DNA of 54,548 bases, taken from contig NW_026971421.1 in the NCBI RefSeq assembly GCF_963678635.1, positions 64,001 to 118,548 of the forward strand, in the 5' to 3' direction. The DNA is from Symsagittifera roscoffensis. Its lineage: Eukaryota > Xenacoelomorpha > Acoela > Convolutidae. This document shows positions 20,127 through 28,499 of this stretch, in pieces; positions within the stretch are counted from its first letter, which is position 1; each line of letters begins with the position of its first letter. A program made the translations under genes and the position numbers. The notes under the pieces are model-generated. The model was not told where the DNA came from. It was given only the letters and a program-made list of their open reading frames with translations, and did not search any database.

Positions 20127-20396
20127 ATGGACCCAAAAGTTCCTTTTGGAGGACTATTTGGATACGGAAATTCCTGTATGGATTACTTTTTTGCAAACTC
20201 CAAAATTTTTAGACTACATGAAATTCTACATGACTCTGCTGGATCTGTGAAATCTACTACAAAAAAAGGTCCTGGGTATTGTTATGTTGCACCTAGTCTC
20301 CCCAGATCATGCTTTCTTGGTCACGTGACTGGAATATTTTTCTGTTTATATGTTAGAATATTTGCTTCATCAGTATATGCATTGTTTGATTGTTAA
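20127..20396 (+). CDS. Conserved-looking Polinton ORF, 89 aa
   Basis: Starts at the in-frame ATG at 20127. It contains a Gly-rich start (P-F-G-G-L-F-G-Y-G-N), an aromatic segment, L-H-E-I-L-H-D-S-A-G and G-P-G-Y-C-Y-V, then a hydrophobic end. The H-x-x-x-H-D pattern resembles a metal-binding helix, but I cannot place it in a named enzyme family. The central part feels strongly conserved and I believe similar ORFs occur in other metazoan Polintons, though this is memory, not a search. The last 20 residues may be out of frame, because the downstream ORF overlaps them. Confidence 0.45.
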   Translation: MDPKVPFGGLFGYGNSCMDYFFANSKIFRLHEILHDSAGSVKSTTKKGPGYCYVAPSLPRSCFLGHVTGIFFCLYVRIFASSVYALFDC

Positions 20397-20436
20397 TCAT
20401 CTTAAACAAAAAACTCCAGAGAAATCAGTTAACAGA

Positions 20437-20909
20437 ATGAGTCTAGTTGTTTTGGATATCGAATGTATCGAAAGCAATATAGTGAAAGAATTGAGAGTTT
20501 ATAAGGATGGACAAACAGAAGGATATTCTTTTCTTCCTCCCAAAAAAATTCAAATCAACATCCCAATCTTTTTGGTGTACACAGCATTTTCATGGAATCA
20601 ATTGGAGCAGTGGTTACAAAAAATAAAGTGAACTTGAAAAAAAAATTGAAAAATCTAGAAGCCACAGGCACGGAATTTTTTGCAAAATGTTATGAAAAAT
20701 GTAAGATTCTATCAGATTTTTTGGAAACAAAGATTATTTATTTGGATGACTACGCTTGCCCTAAAGTTCAGTTTTTGATATTCAAGGATGAAGAATTTGA
20801 TTGGAGGTGTAGCAACTACCCATTTTGTCATGCAAAAACTCTTCACTGTGCAGAAAGAAAAGCATTTGCATCCGGAACATGGACTCGATGTTTTTTTAAC
20901 AAATTGTAA
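20437..20909 (+). pseudogene. DEDD exonuclease-like protein of the Polinton (frameshifted)
   Basis: The first frame (20437-20631) opens with M-S-L-V-V-L-D-I-E-C, an Asp-x-Glu on a hydrophobic strand as in the ExoI motif of DEDD (RNase H fold) 3'-5' exonucleases. The second (20592-20909) has Y-L-D-D-Y-A-C-P-K-V, a Cys/His-rich segment (C-S-N-Y-P-F-C-H) and L-H-C-A-E-R-K-A. This matches a protein type I remember as recurrent in animal Polintons. A one-base shift around 20590-20620 splits it. The likely role is nucleic-acid processing during replication. Exonuclease identity is moderate, since later catalytic Asp residues cannot be fixed by eye. Confidence 0.5.
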
Positions 20910-20986
20910 TTATAATAATCTTAATGTAATACCATTTTCAAACTTTAATTAAATTTCATTGTCAACTCTTTCTTTTTAGAGTTAAG

Positions 20987-21250
20987 ATGGTCAATCAATG
21001 TGACAAGCCCGTAAATTTAGGAAATTTTGTTTTTGATGAAGAAAATCATGAACGAAAATCATGGAAATTGTTTGGACGTACATGTAATAGATCTCTTTTA
21101 GTTTTTTTGTGCCAATTTTTTGTTATAGTATTGTTGCTAGTATGTGCAATCGTTCGAACTATGTTATCCACAACATGTGAAGCAACAACAGTTTGGATAG
21201 CTATTTTATCAAGTACAGTCGGTTATATTCTACCTTCTCCAAAGCTATGA
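20987..21250 (+). CDS. Small two-helix membrane protein, 87 aa
   Basis: ATG at 20987, TGA at 21248-21250. A soluble acidic start (residues 1-30) leads to W-K-L-F-G-R-T-C-N-R-S and a long hydrophobic helix (L-V-F-L-C-Q-F-F-V-I-V-L-L-L-V). A conserved-looking loop with two Cys follows, then a second hydrophobic helix ending Y-I-L-P-S-P-K-L. Its stop overlaps the ATPase start as ATGA. A membrane protein directly in front of the packaging ATPase is a recurrent Polinton arrangement as I recall it. Intact in this copy. Confidence 0.6.
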   Translation: MVNQCDKPVNLGNFVFDEENHERKSWKLFGRTCNRSLLVFLCQFFVIVLLLVCAIVRTMLSTTCEATTVWIAILSSTVGYILPSPKL

Positions 21251-22139
21251 ATAAAATAATATCTACCAAAGAACGAAACTTTATTTCCTTAGTTGGACCA
21301 AGTGGATCTGAAAAATCGCATCTTATTTTTGATTGGTTGAAAATTGGTACTCTTCAACCAGCATTCGACAAAATTTTTTATTTTTATCAACATTATCAAC
21401 CTCTTTATAGTCAAATGCAAAGAAAAAACCTTAAATTTATCCAAGGAGTAGATTTTGACTTAATTGAAAATCTCCCCAATTATAGCACTAAGTATTTGCT
21501 TATATTTGATGATTCTTGTGAAGAAATTTCAAACTCCAAACAATTTGTAAAAAAGGCTACTGCGAGGAGACACAGGGGTCTGAATACAATATACATCAAA
21601 CACAATTTATTTCATCAGAGCAAATTAGGACGAGATGTAGAGTTACAAAATACACACGTAGTCTCTTTCAAGTCGCCGAGGGATGTTTTACAAATCAATA
21701 CATTAAGTCAACAACTAGGTCTAGGATCTCAATTGAAAGAGTGGTATCAAGATGCAACATCCGTTCTTATGGTCATTTACTTATTGATTTAACCCCAAAA
21801 ACAGTTGATTCACTTAGGTATTGCACTAATAGTGGATCAGTTCCAACAAAATTTTACTTACCAGCTGGAATAGAGACAAAGTTTTTGGACGATGAGTACA
21901 CAATATGTCTCTATTCTCCCAATATTTCAAAAATTTTCCCCAAGGCTTCGAAAACAATTCATTCTCAGTTGCCCAAAAGATTTCATTCAGTTTCTGAGCG
22001 AGTGTTTAGTAAGCCTATTAAGAGGAGAGCTTCGAGATCTTCGGAAAGAAGACGTAGTAAAATATCGAAAAGAAATTTCAGAAGTAACACAAAAAAGAAC
22101 TCCTCTACACAAAAGAAGAATTATTTCAAGTTCAACTAA
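21247..22139 (+). pseudogene. FtsK/HerA-type genome-packaging ATPase (frameshifted)
   Basis: Pumps the element genome into the capsid in the inferred virion. The first frame (21247-21792) has the Walker A loop G-P-S-G-S-E-K-S near residue 18, Walker B L-L-I-F-D-D near residue 78, and the T-A-R-R-H-R-G-L-N-T sensor/arginine region. In Walker A the Gly before Lys-Ser is Glu, which should block ATP binding. The frame moves near 21750, and the C-terminal part (21741-22139) continues to a strongly basic Ser/Arg/Lys tail. The start ATG overlaps the previous stop (ATGA). The 3' 250 nt are also read in another frame by the next ORF. Confidence 0.85.
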
Positions 22140-22194
22140 AGGGTTACAATTGATATCTATCATCACCCCTTTTGTCATTAAACGATTGACATAG
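21892..22194 (+). CDS. Overlapping basic ORF, 100 aa, conserved Polinton small protein
   Basis: Reads a different frame from the ATPase C-terminus over about 248 nt. It contains P-K-D-F-I-Q-F-L-S-E-C-L, a leucine-rich helix, K-Y-R-K-E-I, R-T-P-L-H-K-R-R and G-L-Q-L-I-S-I-I-T-P-F-V. This helical basic pattern matches small ORFs I remember next to the ATPase or capsid genes in many Polintons and related elements. The function is unknown; a core or scaffold role is a guess. It remains open while the ATPase frame is broken. It is followed after one base by the next ATG (22196). Confidence 0.6.
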   Translation: MSTQYVSILPIFQKFSPRLRKQFILSCPKDFIQFLSECLVSLLRGELRDLRKEDVVKYRKEISEVTQKRTPLHKRRIISSSTKGLQLISIITPFVIKRLT

Positions 22195-22195
22195 T

Positions 22196-22606
22196 ATGGA
22201 ACAGTTTGTTTTAATTCCGTACTCAGTTTATCAATCACAAAATACACTTCCAAGAAAACAAAAATTGGAACAAAAGCAAGAAAAAGAGGAGATTGTACCA
22301 AAAAATTTTGATTCTGTTTACAGTGCTGTAAATTCGAGGTTGAAAACGAGCAACAATAAGCATATTATTGATTTAATTTTGAATTCTCCTAGAATTAAAC
22401 TCAGCCAGTCAGACAATTTTATATTAGATAATCGAGATACAAAAGAATCTATTGTAGACTTTGTGTGTACACTAAAGCGAAAAAATACCGATTTTCCAGA
22501 TATTTACTTTACTATTTTGGAAACAACTCAACTTCCTCCTAAATTTGTTATTAACAAAAATGCCAAAGCAAAAGATAGAGGAACTCGGATCCCTTTCAAA
22601 ATCTGA
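22196..22606 (+). CDS. Polinton conserved hypothetical protein, 136 aa
   Basis: An intact ORF: a Lys/Glu/Gln-rich N-terminus (residues 18-32), then F-D-S-V-Y-S-A-V-N-S-R-L-K, I-I-D-L-I-L-N-S-P-R-I, D-N-R-D-T-K-E-S-I-V-D-F-V and a C-terminal K-x-K-x-R-G-x-x-I-P-F. A compact alpha-beta domain lies between residues 33 and 115. I recall proteins of this kind placed directly before integrase in metazoan Polintons, annotated only as uncharacterised. It overlaps the integrase start by 47 nt in another frame. No catalytic motif is visible. Confidence 0.6.
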   Translation: MEQFVLIPYSVYQSQNTLPRKQKLEQKQEKEEIVPKNFDSVYSAVNSRLKTSNNKHIIDLILNSPRIKLSQSDNFILDNRDTKESIVDFVCTLKRKNTDFPDIYFTILETTQLPPKFVINKNAKAKDRGTRIPFKI

Positions 22607-23478
22607 AAAAGTAAGACTCAACAGATTGTATTCTAGGGGCAGAGCTGCGTACGGTTCTATTCAAAACTTGAGTAAAGCGAGTGGTTTATCAAAAAAGAAA
22701 GTAGAAAAATTTTTACAAACCAAGAAATCGTATACAAAATGTGGTCCACCAATCAGGTCTTTCCGAAGACTTCAAGCGTTTTCTAAATATATCAATGAAG
22801 TCTGGTGTATGGAATTGGCTTTTGTAGACAAGTTAGCTAGACAAAACAATGGAGTCAAGTAATTATTAGTTGCTGTAGATATTTTTTCGAGATTTGTCAG
22901 AGTTCAAACAATGAAAACAAAGTATGCCAAATACAATTTACAAGCTTTTAGAAAAATGATTTCTCGAAAAAACACTCCTGAAAAACTTTGGGTTGATAAA
23001 GGAAGAGAATATGGGGGAACTTTTAAAAAGTTTTGCAAGGAGAAAGACATTGAAGTTTACTCAACAATGAGTGAAACAAAAGCTGCATTTGCAGAGAGAG
23101 CAATTCAATCTGTAAAACATATAATCAATCGTTACATTGAAGATCATGGTGAAAAATTTGTCCCCAAATTGCAGCAATTTGTTTCTACATTGAACTGCCG
23201 CAAAAATCGATCAAATGGAAAATCTCCCAGAGGAAAATCTCCTTAACAAATCATTCAAGAAATAGATTAAACCAAAATTCAAAATTGCTGATAGAGTTAG
23301 AATTTCGAAAAATGATTTTCCGTTCCGGAAAGGATACAAGCCACAGTTTACAGATAAAATTTTTGACATTTCGGCAATATCTACAAAAAAACCTTCAACG
23401 TACATCATCAAAGATCTCGAAAAAGAAGAAATTCTGGGAAAATTTTATAAAAAAGAGCTGAGAAAATGTTCAGATTAG
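22560..23478 (+). pseudogene. Retroviral-type integrase of the Polinton (nonsense and frameshift)
   Basis: Inserts the element by cutting a 6-bp staggered site. An N-terminal helical region (22560-22740) is followed by the DDE core. W-C-M-E-L-A-F-V-D sits where the first catalytic Asp is expected (the position after W-x-x reads Glu). L-W-V-D-K-G holds the second Asp, and F-A-E-R-A the Glu. A TAA at 22860-22862 cuts the core in frame, and the frame then resumes to 23246. The C-terminal SH3/chromodomain-like segment (about 23272-23478) is in another frame: D-R-V-R-I, then F-x-K-G-Y-K-P-Q-F, then Y-I-I-K-D-L. At least one nonsense and one frameshift. The family is certain. Confidence 0.9.
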
Positions 23479-23521
23479 TGGTAAGTCATTTTTTAAATTG
23501 AGTTGCTATCGATCAGTTGTC

Positions 23522-24340
23522 ATGGATTCTTTTACTATTGAGCTAGTTTCTAATGCTTCTTTTAATTGTTATCCGAATAACAGTCTTAATTCCTTTACAA
23601 ATTTTCTACCGGAACAAATACATCTAAAAGGAGAATGGGAGGTTGCTATTTCAGAAATATCGTACCCTTCTTTGTACCAAAACGTTACAGAGGGAAAGTT
23701 TACTTTCGTAGATGGACGAAAAAGTCCTGAGGAAAAAAGAAAGATTCAACCGATGCATGTTGAACCTTGATTGTATCCAAGTATTGTTGATATAGTTGTA
23801 GCCATGAATGACAAAGTTCGAAAACGTATAGGCGCACAAAAATATGAATATAACGGAATTTATGTATCAATAAATAAGATTACACAAAAAGTTGCCATTC
23901 ATTTACCTGAGGATCAATCAGTGTTTATAATTCAAAGTGCTGATTTGAGTCACATTTTTGGTTGTGATGTAGAACAAAATCAGACAGGTGTTATAATGAA
24001 AGGAAAAGGACCAAATTATCCTCAGTATTCTTACGACATTATAAGAATACATTCCTTAATGATTTATAGTGATATTATAGAATATAGTATAGTAGGCGAT
24101 ACAAAAACTCCATTACTGCGTTGTATTCCTTTCATTTCCAAAGTAAAAAATGGAGACATAATATCTACAGGAGAGTACATGAACTATCAATCCTTCACAA
24201 ATCTACAATTTAAAAAATTATTAAAAAACTCTTTCCACGGCATGAAAAAACAACTAAGGGATACTACAGGTGAAAAAAATTCCTTTTGTGTCCGTAGGAA
24301 TTACACGAGTTGTCCTCTTGTTTCGCAAGATTTCGGATAA
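23522..24340 (+). pseudogene. Penton-like minor capsid protein of the Polinton (broken)
   Basis: A single-jelly-roll vertex protein in the family. ATG at 23522 gives M-D-S-F-T-I-E-L-V-S-N, then N-S-L-N-S-F-T-N-F-L-P and W-E-V-A-I-S-E-I-S-Y-P, a block I recognise from metazoan Polinton minor capsid proteins. A TGA at 23768-23770 interrupts it. The rest continues in the same frame (23771-24340) with D-L-S-H-I-F-G and R-I-H-S-L-M-I-Y. The last 20-odd residues after about 24275 are frame-shifted. It is placed between integrase and the basic core-like gene, with the major capsid gene next, forming a morphogenesis block. Confidence 0.85.
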
Positions 24341-24375
24341 TAATTTTTGATTTATACTTCATACGAAATAGTTGC

Positions 24376-24737
24376 TCAAAGTTCAGCTAACTTTCCTATT
24401 TTTCGTGAACATGCAAGGCAGCGTGGAAGAGGTTTTCGTGCTCTTGCATAAACTCTTGGGAGAACTGCAATTCCCTTTATTAAAAAATATATAGTCCCAG
24501 CTGCAAAAAGAATCGGAGCAGATTTGTTTGAAATTGCCGCTCCAGAGATTGGAGAAGTTGTCAGTGGACGAAAAAAACTCAAAAAGGTTTGCAAAAGATG
24601 TTGAAATAAAAACAGTTCGAAAACAGCTGGGAGGTGGAAAAAAGAAATCCAAGCGTAGAACAAGAAGAACCATTTCTCGAAAGAGTAGTTCAAAAATCAG
24701 TCGCTCTCGCAAAGACTTTTTTGACAGGATAAAATGA
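24376..24737 (+). pseudogene. Basic core/pX-like protein of the Polinton (broken)
   Basis: The first frame gives R-E-H-A-R-Q-R-G-R-G-F, then G-R-T-A-I-P-F-I-K-K-Y-I and G-A-D-L-F-E, the form of the adenovirus pX-like helical DNA-condensing protein found in Polintons. A TAA at 24448-24450 and a shift near 24585 break it. The tail (24590-24737) is strongly Lys/Arg/Ser-rich (G-G-G-K-K-K-S-K-R-R-T-R-R-T), as expected for packing DNA inside a capsid. Its TGA overlaps the start of the major capsid gene (ATGA at 24734-24737). Confidence 0.65.
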
Positions 24738-26048
24738 GTGCAAATCAAAGTACTCATTTTCGGTACGGAGCGTTCACAAATTCTTCTTGGAGATTTTTAA
24801 TAAAGTCCCAGTTTTGGAAACAATTATGTCATCTTACACACAAGAAGTATTCCCCAGTACTTCTCTGGATGAAAGCAGTATTGAGTTTGAATTTGAAACG
24901 GATCGTAATCTGTACTTGGATATGCGTGATGCCCATCTTAGCTTAAAGCTTCAACTATTCAAAGGAAGATTGTTTGATGCTTTCAAAAAAGAAAAAGCAG
25001 AACATAAAGCAAAATCGGGGGAAGATTCAGATGAGGAACCACAAACTTACTTAACTTATGTGAACAATCTACTACATTCTCTATTCTCCAACTGTGAAGT
25101 TTATTTTAACATTACAATGTTTTACAATGCCAATGGGTTATATCCTCATAAAGCACAGATATTGAACGAATTCAACTCGTCAGCAGTGAGTAATAAAGGA
25201 ATTCTTGCTTGTCATGGATACAGTTTTGAAGAAAATCCTGATGCATTTGATATGTATCCACTCACTGATAGAGCAAATTCCATGGGAACAGGGATAACTT
25301 TTTCACTCTATGGGAGGCTCGCCATTGATTTGTTTACTTGCGAAAAACTGTTGCTACCAAATACCAAAGTTCGAATTAAACTTATTTGAGCTAGACCTAA
25401 ATTTTACATGTTCAATCCAAATGTCAGTCTGAAAATAGTTGATTGTTCACTGTTTACAAGAAGAATTTTAGTAGCTGAACCTAATCATCAATATTTGCAA
25501 TGGAATCTGGAAAGGGAACCTGCTCATTACAATTACATGGAAAATATAGCAAGAACCTTTATCATTCCATCTAGTCAAAACCAGTTTATTCAGGAAAATG
25601 TTTTCAATAATGTCCCAATCAGAAGGATAGCTGTTGCAATGAATACAAGATCGGCTGTTGCGGGATCTTTTCATAAAAATCCTTCAATTATCAACAATTT
25701 CTTTTGAGAGAGCTTAGAATTATTCGGGGTGAAAGAGCAATTATTTCATTAGATACAACTTCTCCTTGTCGACCCTATGTTACAACAATGAAAGCAATGC
25801 AGTTTAACGAAGATTTTCCAGCTCTTCCTATGGAAGATTTTCAAAATCACTATATTCTAGTTTTCGACTTGACTTCACTACAGGATGCCGCTGAACACTT
25901 GCATTATCCAGAACTTAGTGGAGAAAACTTGAGATAAGAAATGTTTTTCCAATTTCCCTTGGAGCAAGTAACGGAAGTGATAGTCTTGGGAGAAAGACTA
26001 TCAAATATTCAAATTGAAAAATTCGGAACAGTCGCTAAAAATCTTTAA
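24734..26048 (+). pseudogene. Double-jelly-roll major capsid protein of the Polinton (broken)
   Basis: Forms the capsid shell in the family. It begins at the ATG overlapping the previous stop and shifts frame near 24787. 24787-25389 carries the first jelly roll (V-L-E-T-I ... R-N-L-Y-L-D-M-R-D-A-H-L). A TGA at 25387-25389 is in frame, followed by 25390-25707 (second jelly roll: A-E-P-N-H-Q-Y, E-N-V-F-N-N-V-P-I-R-R). A shift near 25700 leads to 25704-25937, an in-frame TAA lies at 25935-25937, and the last segment ends with P-L-E-Q-V-T-E-V-I-V-L-G. That makes two frameshifts and two nonsense codons. The order and motifs match metazoan Polinton capsid proteins as I know them. Confidence 0.85.
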
Positions 26049-26091
26049 TTTTTTTGAGTTTTCAGGTTCCTATTAAAATATTGTAACTTTT

Positions 26092-26301
26092 TTGGGACTT
26101 TTCTTTGTTATTATCTCTGTACTATCTATATTGTTTTTCTTCAGACCTAAAGCTCCAGAAAAAATAGAGAAGGAATGCTGTTTAGTTGAAAACCCGAGAC
26201 ACTTCTTCAACCTAGACTGTAAAACAGTATTCAATAAACTTTGCCCACTATATAAGGCTTGTGTATGGGACTTTGTTGATTCAATTCCTAAATGTGTGTA
26301 A
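26092..26301 (+). CDS. Small N-terminal-anchor Cys-rich membrane protein
   Basis: About 69 residues without a local ATG (the frame opens at a TTG), so the start is lost or upstream out of frame. One N-terminal hydrophobic helix (F-V-I-I-S-V-L-S-I-L-F-F-F) is followed by a basic, Cys-rich domain with six Cys (E-C-C-L ... N-L-D-C ... K-L-C-P ... K-A-C ... P-K-C-V). This reads as a type III or signal-anchored small virion or assembly protein. It sits between capsid and protease genes. Family not recognised. Confidence 0.4.
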   Translation: MGLFFVIISVLSILFFFRPKAPEKIEKECCLVENPRHFFNLDCKTVFNKLCPLYKACVWDFVDSIPKCV

Positions 26302-26392
26302 TTCATTGTTCTTTCTCTTTTTTTTTAACCTAAAGTACACTATCAAACTATCAATTTCATTTTTAGCTGTAAATCAGCCTACAATTGCAAAG

Positions 26393-26791
26393 ATGGATAA
26401 CTTTTCACTTTTGCAAATTATTGAAAGAATTCCAGAGCTCAGGTTCAAGAACATGGGATCATACCCTTCTGATACAGTACCTCAACTAACAAAATACTCT
26501 TTTGCAATTATTAACTCAGCCCCAAGCAATGATAGAGGAGAACACTGGATTATGATTGCTCGACTGGATAAAAGCTACTACTTTGCAGATTCTTTGGGAA
26601 AAAAGAGATCAACATACCCCTTTTTAACGAAAAATTTTCGACGAATGGTTCCTCGAAAGCTACAAAAGACAGATAATTTGTGTGGTTTTTACGCAATTTA
26701 TTCAGCTTTTCTCCTTTTTAAGTTCTTCCAAAAGAACTTGAATAATGTTCATGATGTGTATGTTTTGAATTTTATCAGTTATTTTATGTAA
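26393..26791 (+). CDS. Adenain-like cysteine protease of the Polinton
   Basis: A maturation protease of the Ulp1/adenain family. The ATG at 26393 gives 132 residues with G-E-H-W-I-M-I (catalytic His), Y-F-A-D-S-L-G (Asp) and D-N-L-C-G-F-Y-A-I-Y (Gln position replaced by Asn two before the Cys; nucleophile Cys). Order and spacing of the H-D-C triad fit adenovirus-type proteases. At about 130 residues it is short compared with adenain (about 200), as seen in many Polintons. The ORF is uninterrupted in this copy. It is the last recognisable gene before the right terminus. Confidence 0.88.
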   Translation: MDNFSLLQIIERIPELRFKNMGSYPSDTVPQLTKYSFAIINSAPSNDRGEHWIMIARLDKSYYFADSLGKKRSTYPFLTKNFRRMVPRKLQKTDNLCGFYAIYSAFLLFKFFQKNLNNVHDVYVLNFISYFM

Positions 26792-27834
26792 AAGTGCATT
26801 TTGTTTTTGTAAGTGTAAATTTTTGCAGTAATTTCACTATACGATGTAGTGACTTGTTTGATTATTTATGTAATTTAACTTTTTAGATTGCTTAAATTTT
26901 TTACGAAAAGCATCTTAGCAACCAACACTTTGATGAAATACGGAGAATGATGATGGAATATGGATGTTGTAGTCCCCCAATTGAAAGAATTAACGATAAA
27001 GTAGATAAATTTACGAAAATTGTAACCAACTTCTAGTAAATTGTATAGTTTTCTTAAAAGTTTACTCTGAGAAAGATGGAAAAATCATTACACAAAAATA
27101 TCACAACCAAAAAAAAATATGATACTAAATTTTCTCATTGTAAATTTTTACCGTGATAGAGCAATTGATAAATTTGGATGATAATTTTTTGGAAAATTTG
27201 GAAATTTCAAAGAATTTTTTAAAGATTAAAGACAAAGTGATGAAAGAGAACTGAAATGAATCGTAGCTAGATATATGACAGAATAAATAAACCAGTTGAG
27301 GTTAAAATAAGTGAGATAATTATGTGAAAAAAGATAAAAATAAGTCATAAAATTAATATGTGTAATGAACCTGTCATCCGTTTTCCAGATAACCTGGGGG
27401 AAAAAGATTAAGTGGGATATAAAAGTAATCAACCGTGAGGAGCTGTCAAGATTACCCTGATATCCCGTGTAGCGTAATAACTAACGTGTCAAAGATAATC
27501 CCCTCTTGACAATTTTCCCCAGATAACCTGAGGGAAAATAAATAACATGAAATGAGAATATAAAAGATTCTTTCGAGAAAAAAAGTATTCTGTGATATAT
27601 TAGTTTATGATCCCATACTCTAAATTGAAACTTAAGTTTTGTCGAAACTTACCATAAAAAACTTACCATCCGAGTTTTTTTGTCGATTTTTTAACATAAA
27701 AATGTTTTTTCAAGATAAAAATGTGTTTGCAAGTAAAACTTAAAAAATTTCCAAAAAATTTTCTGAAACTTACCTTCTGAAACTTACATACCGAAATTTT
27801 GTAAGACAAGACAGCCCTTACATATCACTAATCA
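26792..27834. other. Right sub-terminal region of the Polinton
   Basis: Mostly non-coding. 26905-27036 is open without an upstream start and reads H-L-S-N-Q-H-F-D-E-I-R-R-M-M-M-E-Y-G-C-C and onwards to N-F-stop, a possible remnant of a lost ORF (ATG at 26947). Two copies of TTTTCC(CC)AGATAACCTG(A/G)GGG lie near 27382 and 27516. From about 27640 a short unit AAACTTACCATC(T/C)GA recurs, running into the terminus. Confidence 0.4.
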
Positions 27835-28104
27835 TAGAAGTCGGCTAGGCTAAGAAACGCAAGTATCGACAAAATCGATCTCAAAAAATTCGGGCGCCAA
27901 AAATTTTTCTGAAGCCTACCATCTGAAACTTACCATCTGAAACCTCGTATCTTAATACATTGGGAAACCTATTCCCTATCCTAATACATTGGAAAATCTA
28001 TAGCCTATCTTAATACATAGGGTGCTGACCGGATACTCTATACCCTATGTTAATACATGGAGGTCAGCACCCCCCCCTACACTCTCCCTCACCCTTCTAC
28101 TACT
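27835..28104 (-). repeat. Polinton right terminal inverted repeat
   Basis: Reverse complement of 10591-10855, ending CTTCTACTACT at 28104. The four TAATACAT units are in the same order and spacing as on the left. The inner edge carries extra copies of the CTTACCATCTGAAA unit (27915-27955) that the left end has once. Confidence 0.9.
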
Positions 28105-28110
28105 AAAATC
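28105..28110. other. Right target-site duplication of the Polinton
   Basis: AAAATC directly after the right terminus; see the left copy AACATC at 10585-10590. Confidence 0.8.
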
Positions 28111-28499
28111 GTCCACCACACGCCATAAAAAGTACAAAAGGATAGATTTCGCTGCTTGTGACAAACCAATTATGGCGAATAAGCTTCTTTTAACTAATTT
28201 GGAACGATTTATAGGACGGATTATCTCTCCGCTTACGCGTAAATTGCGCCAAATATATTGCGCGTTAATTGTCCCAAATTGGCCAAAATGGCAATCTTTA
28301 AACCCCCATAACTTTACGAAAAATGTTCACAGGTGAAATATCTTTTCACATTTGAGCTCAGGACAACTAAACTTTTCGAATGATATAGAAAAAATTCCGT
28401 CAAAAACGGCTAGTAAAAAAGTAGAGTTTTGTCTGAAGAAAAAAAAACCCACCCCGAGCACAAATATTCCGTTTTTTTTTCGTATCGAAAGTCGGAACA
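28105..28499 (+). repeat. R1 element split by the Polinton, right part
   Basis: Continues the R1 copy begun at 10480. It contains the CCACACGCCATAAA block, ACGATTTATAGGACGGATT, CGCGTTAATTGTCCC, CCCACCCCGAGCACAAATAT, and the terminal AGTCGGAACA at 28490-28499. Each block recurs in the same order in the reverse copy at 41911-42410 and in the nested copy at 46330-46820. Confidence 0.8.

Larger units (their letters stand above)
10591..28104. mobile_element. Polinton/Maverick virus-like DNA transposon (inactive)
   Basis: A 17.5-kb element. Its near-identical inverted termini start AGTAGTAGAAGG and it has a 6-bp target duplication. It carries the diagnostic Polinton set: protein-primed family B DNA polymerase, retroviral-type integrase, FtsK/HerA packaging ATPase, adenain-like Cys protease, penton-like minor capsid and double-jelly-roll major capsid protein. 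Polintons are thought to replicate by protein priming and to form virions (polintoviruses). Polymerase is on -, nearly everything else on +, with a compact intergenic region at 15423-15787 between them. All major genes carry stops or frameshifts, so this copy is a fossil; several small ORFs remain open. It interrupts an R1 repeat. Confidence 0.95.

Noticed and set aside
10591-28104. All Polinton lesions being sequencing errors
   Set aside because: Several lesions are nonsense or missense substitutions rather than homopolymer indels, and the TRPM exons on the same contig are free of errors. Some homopolymer-linked shifts could still be artefacts.
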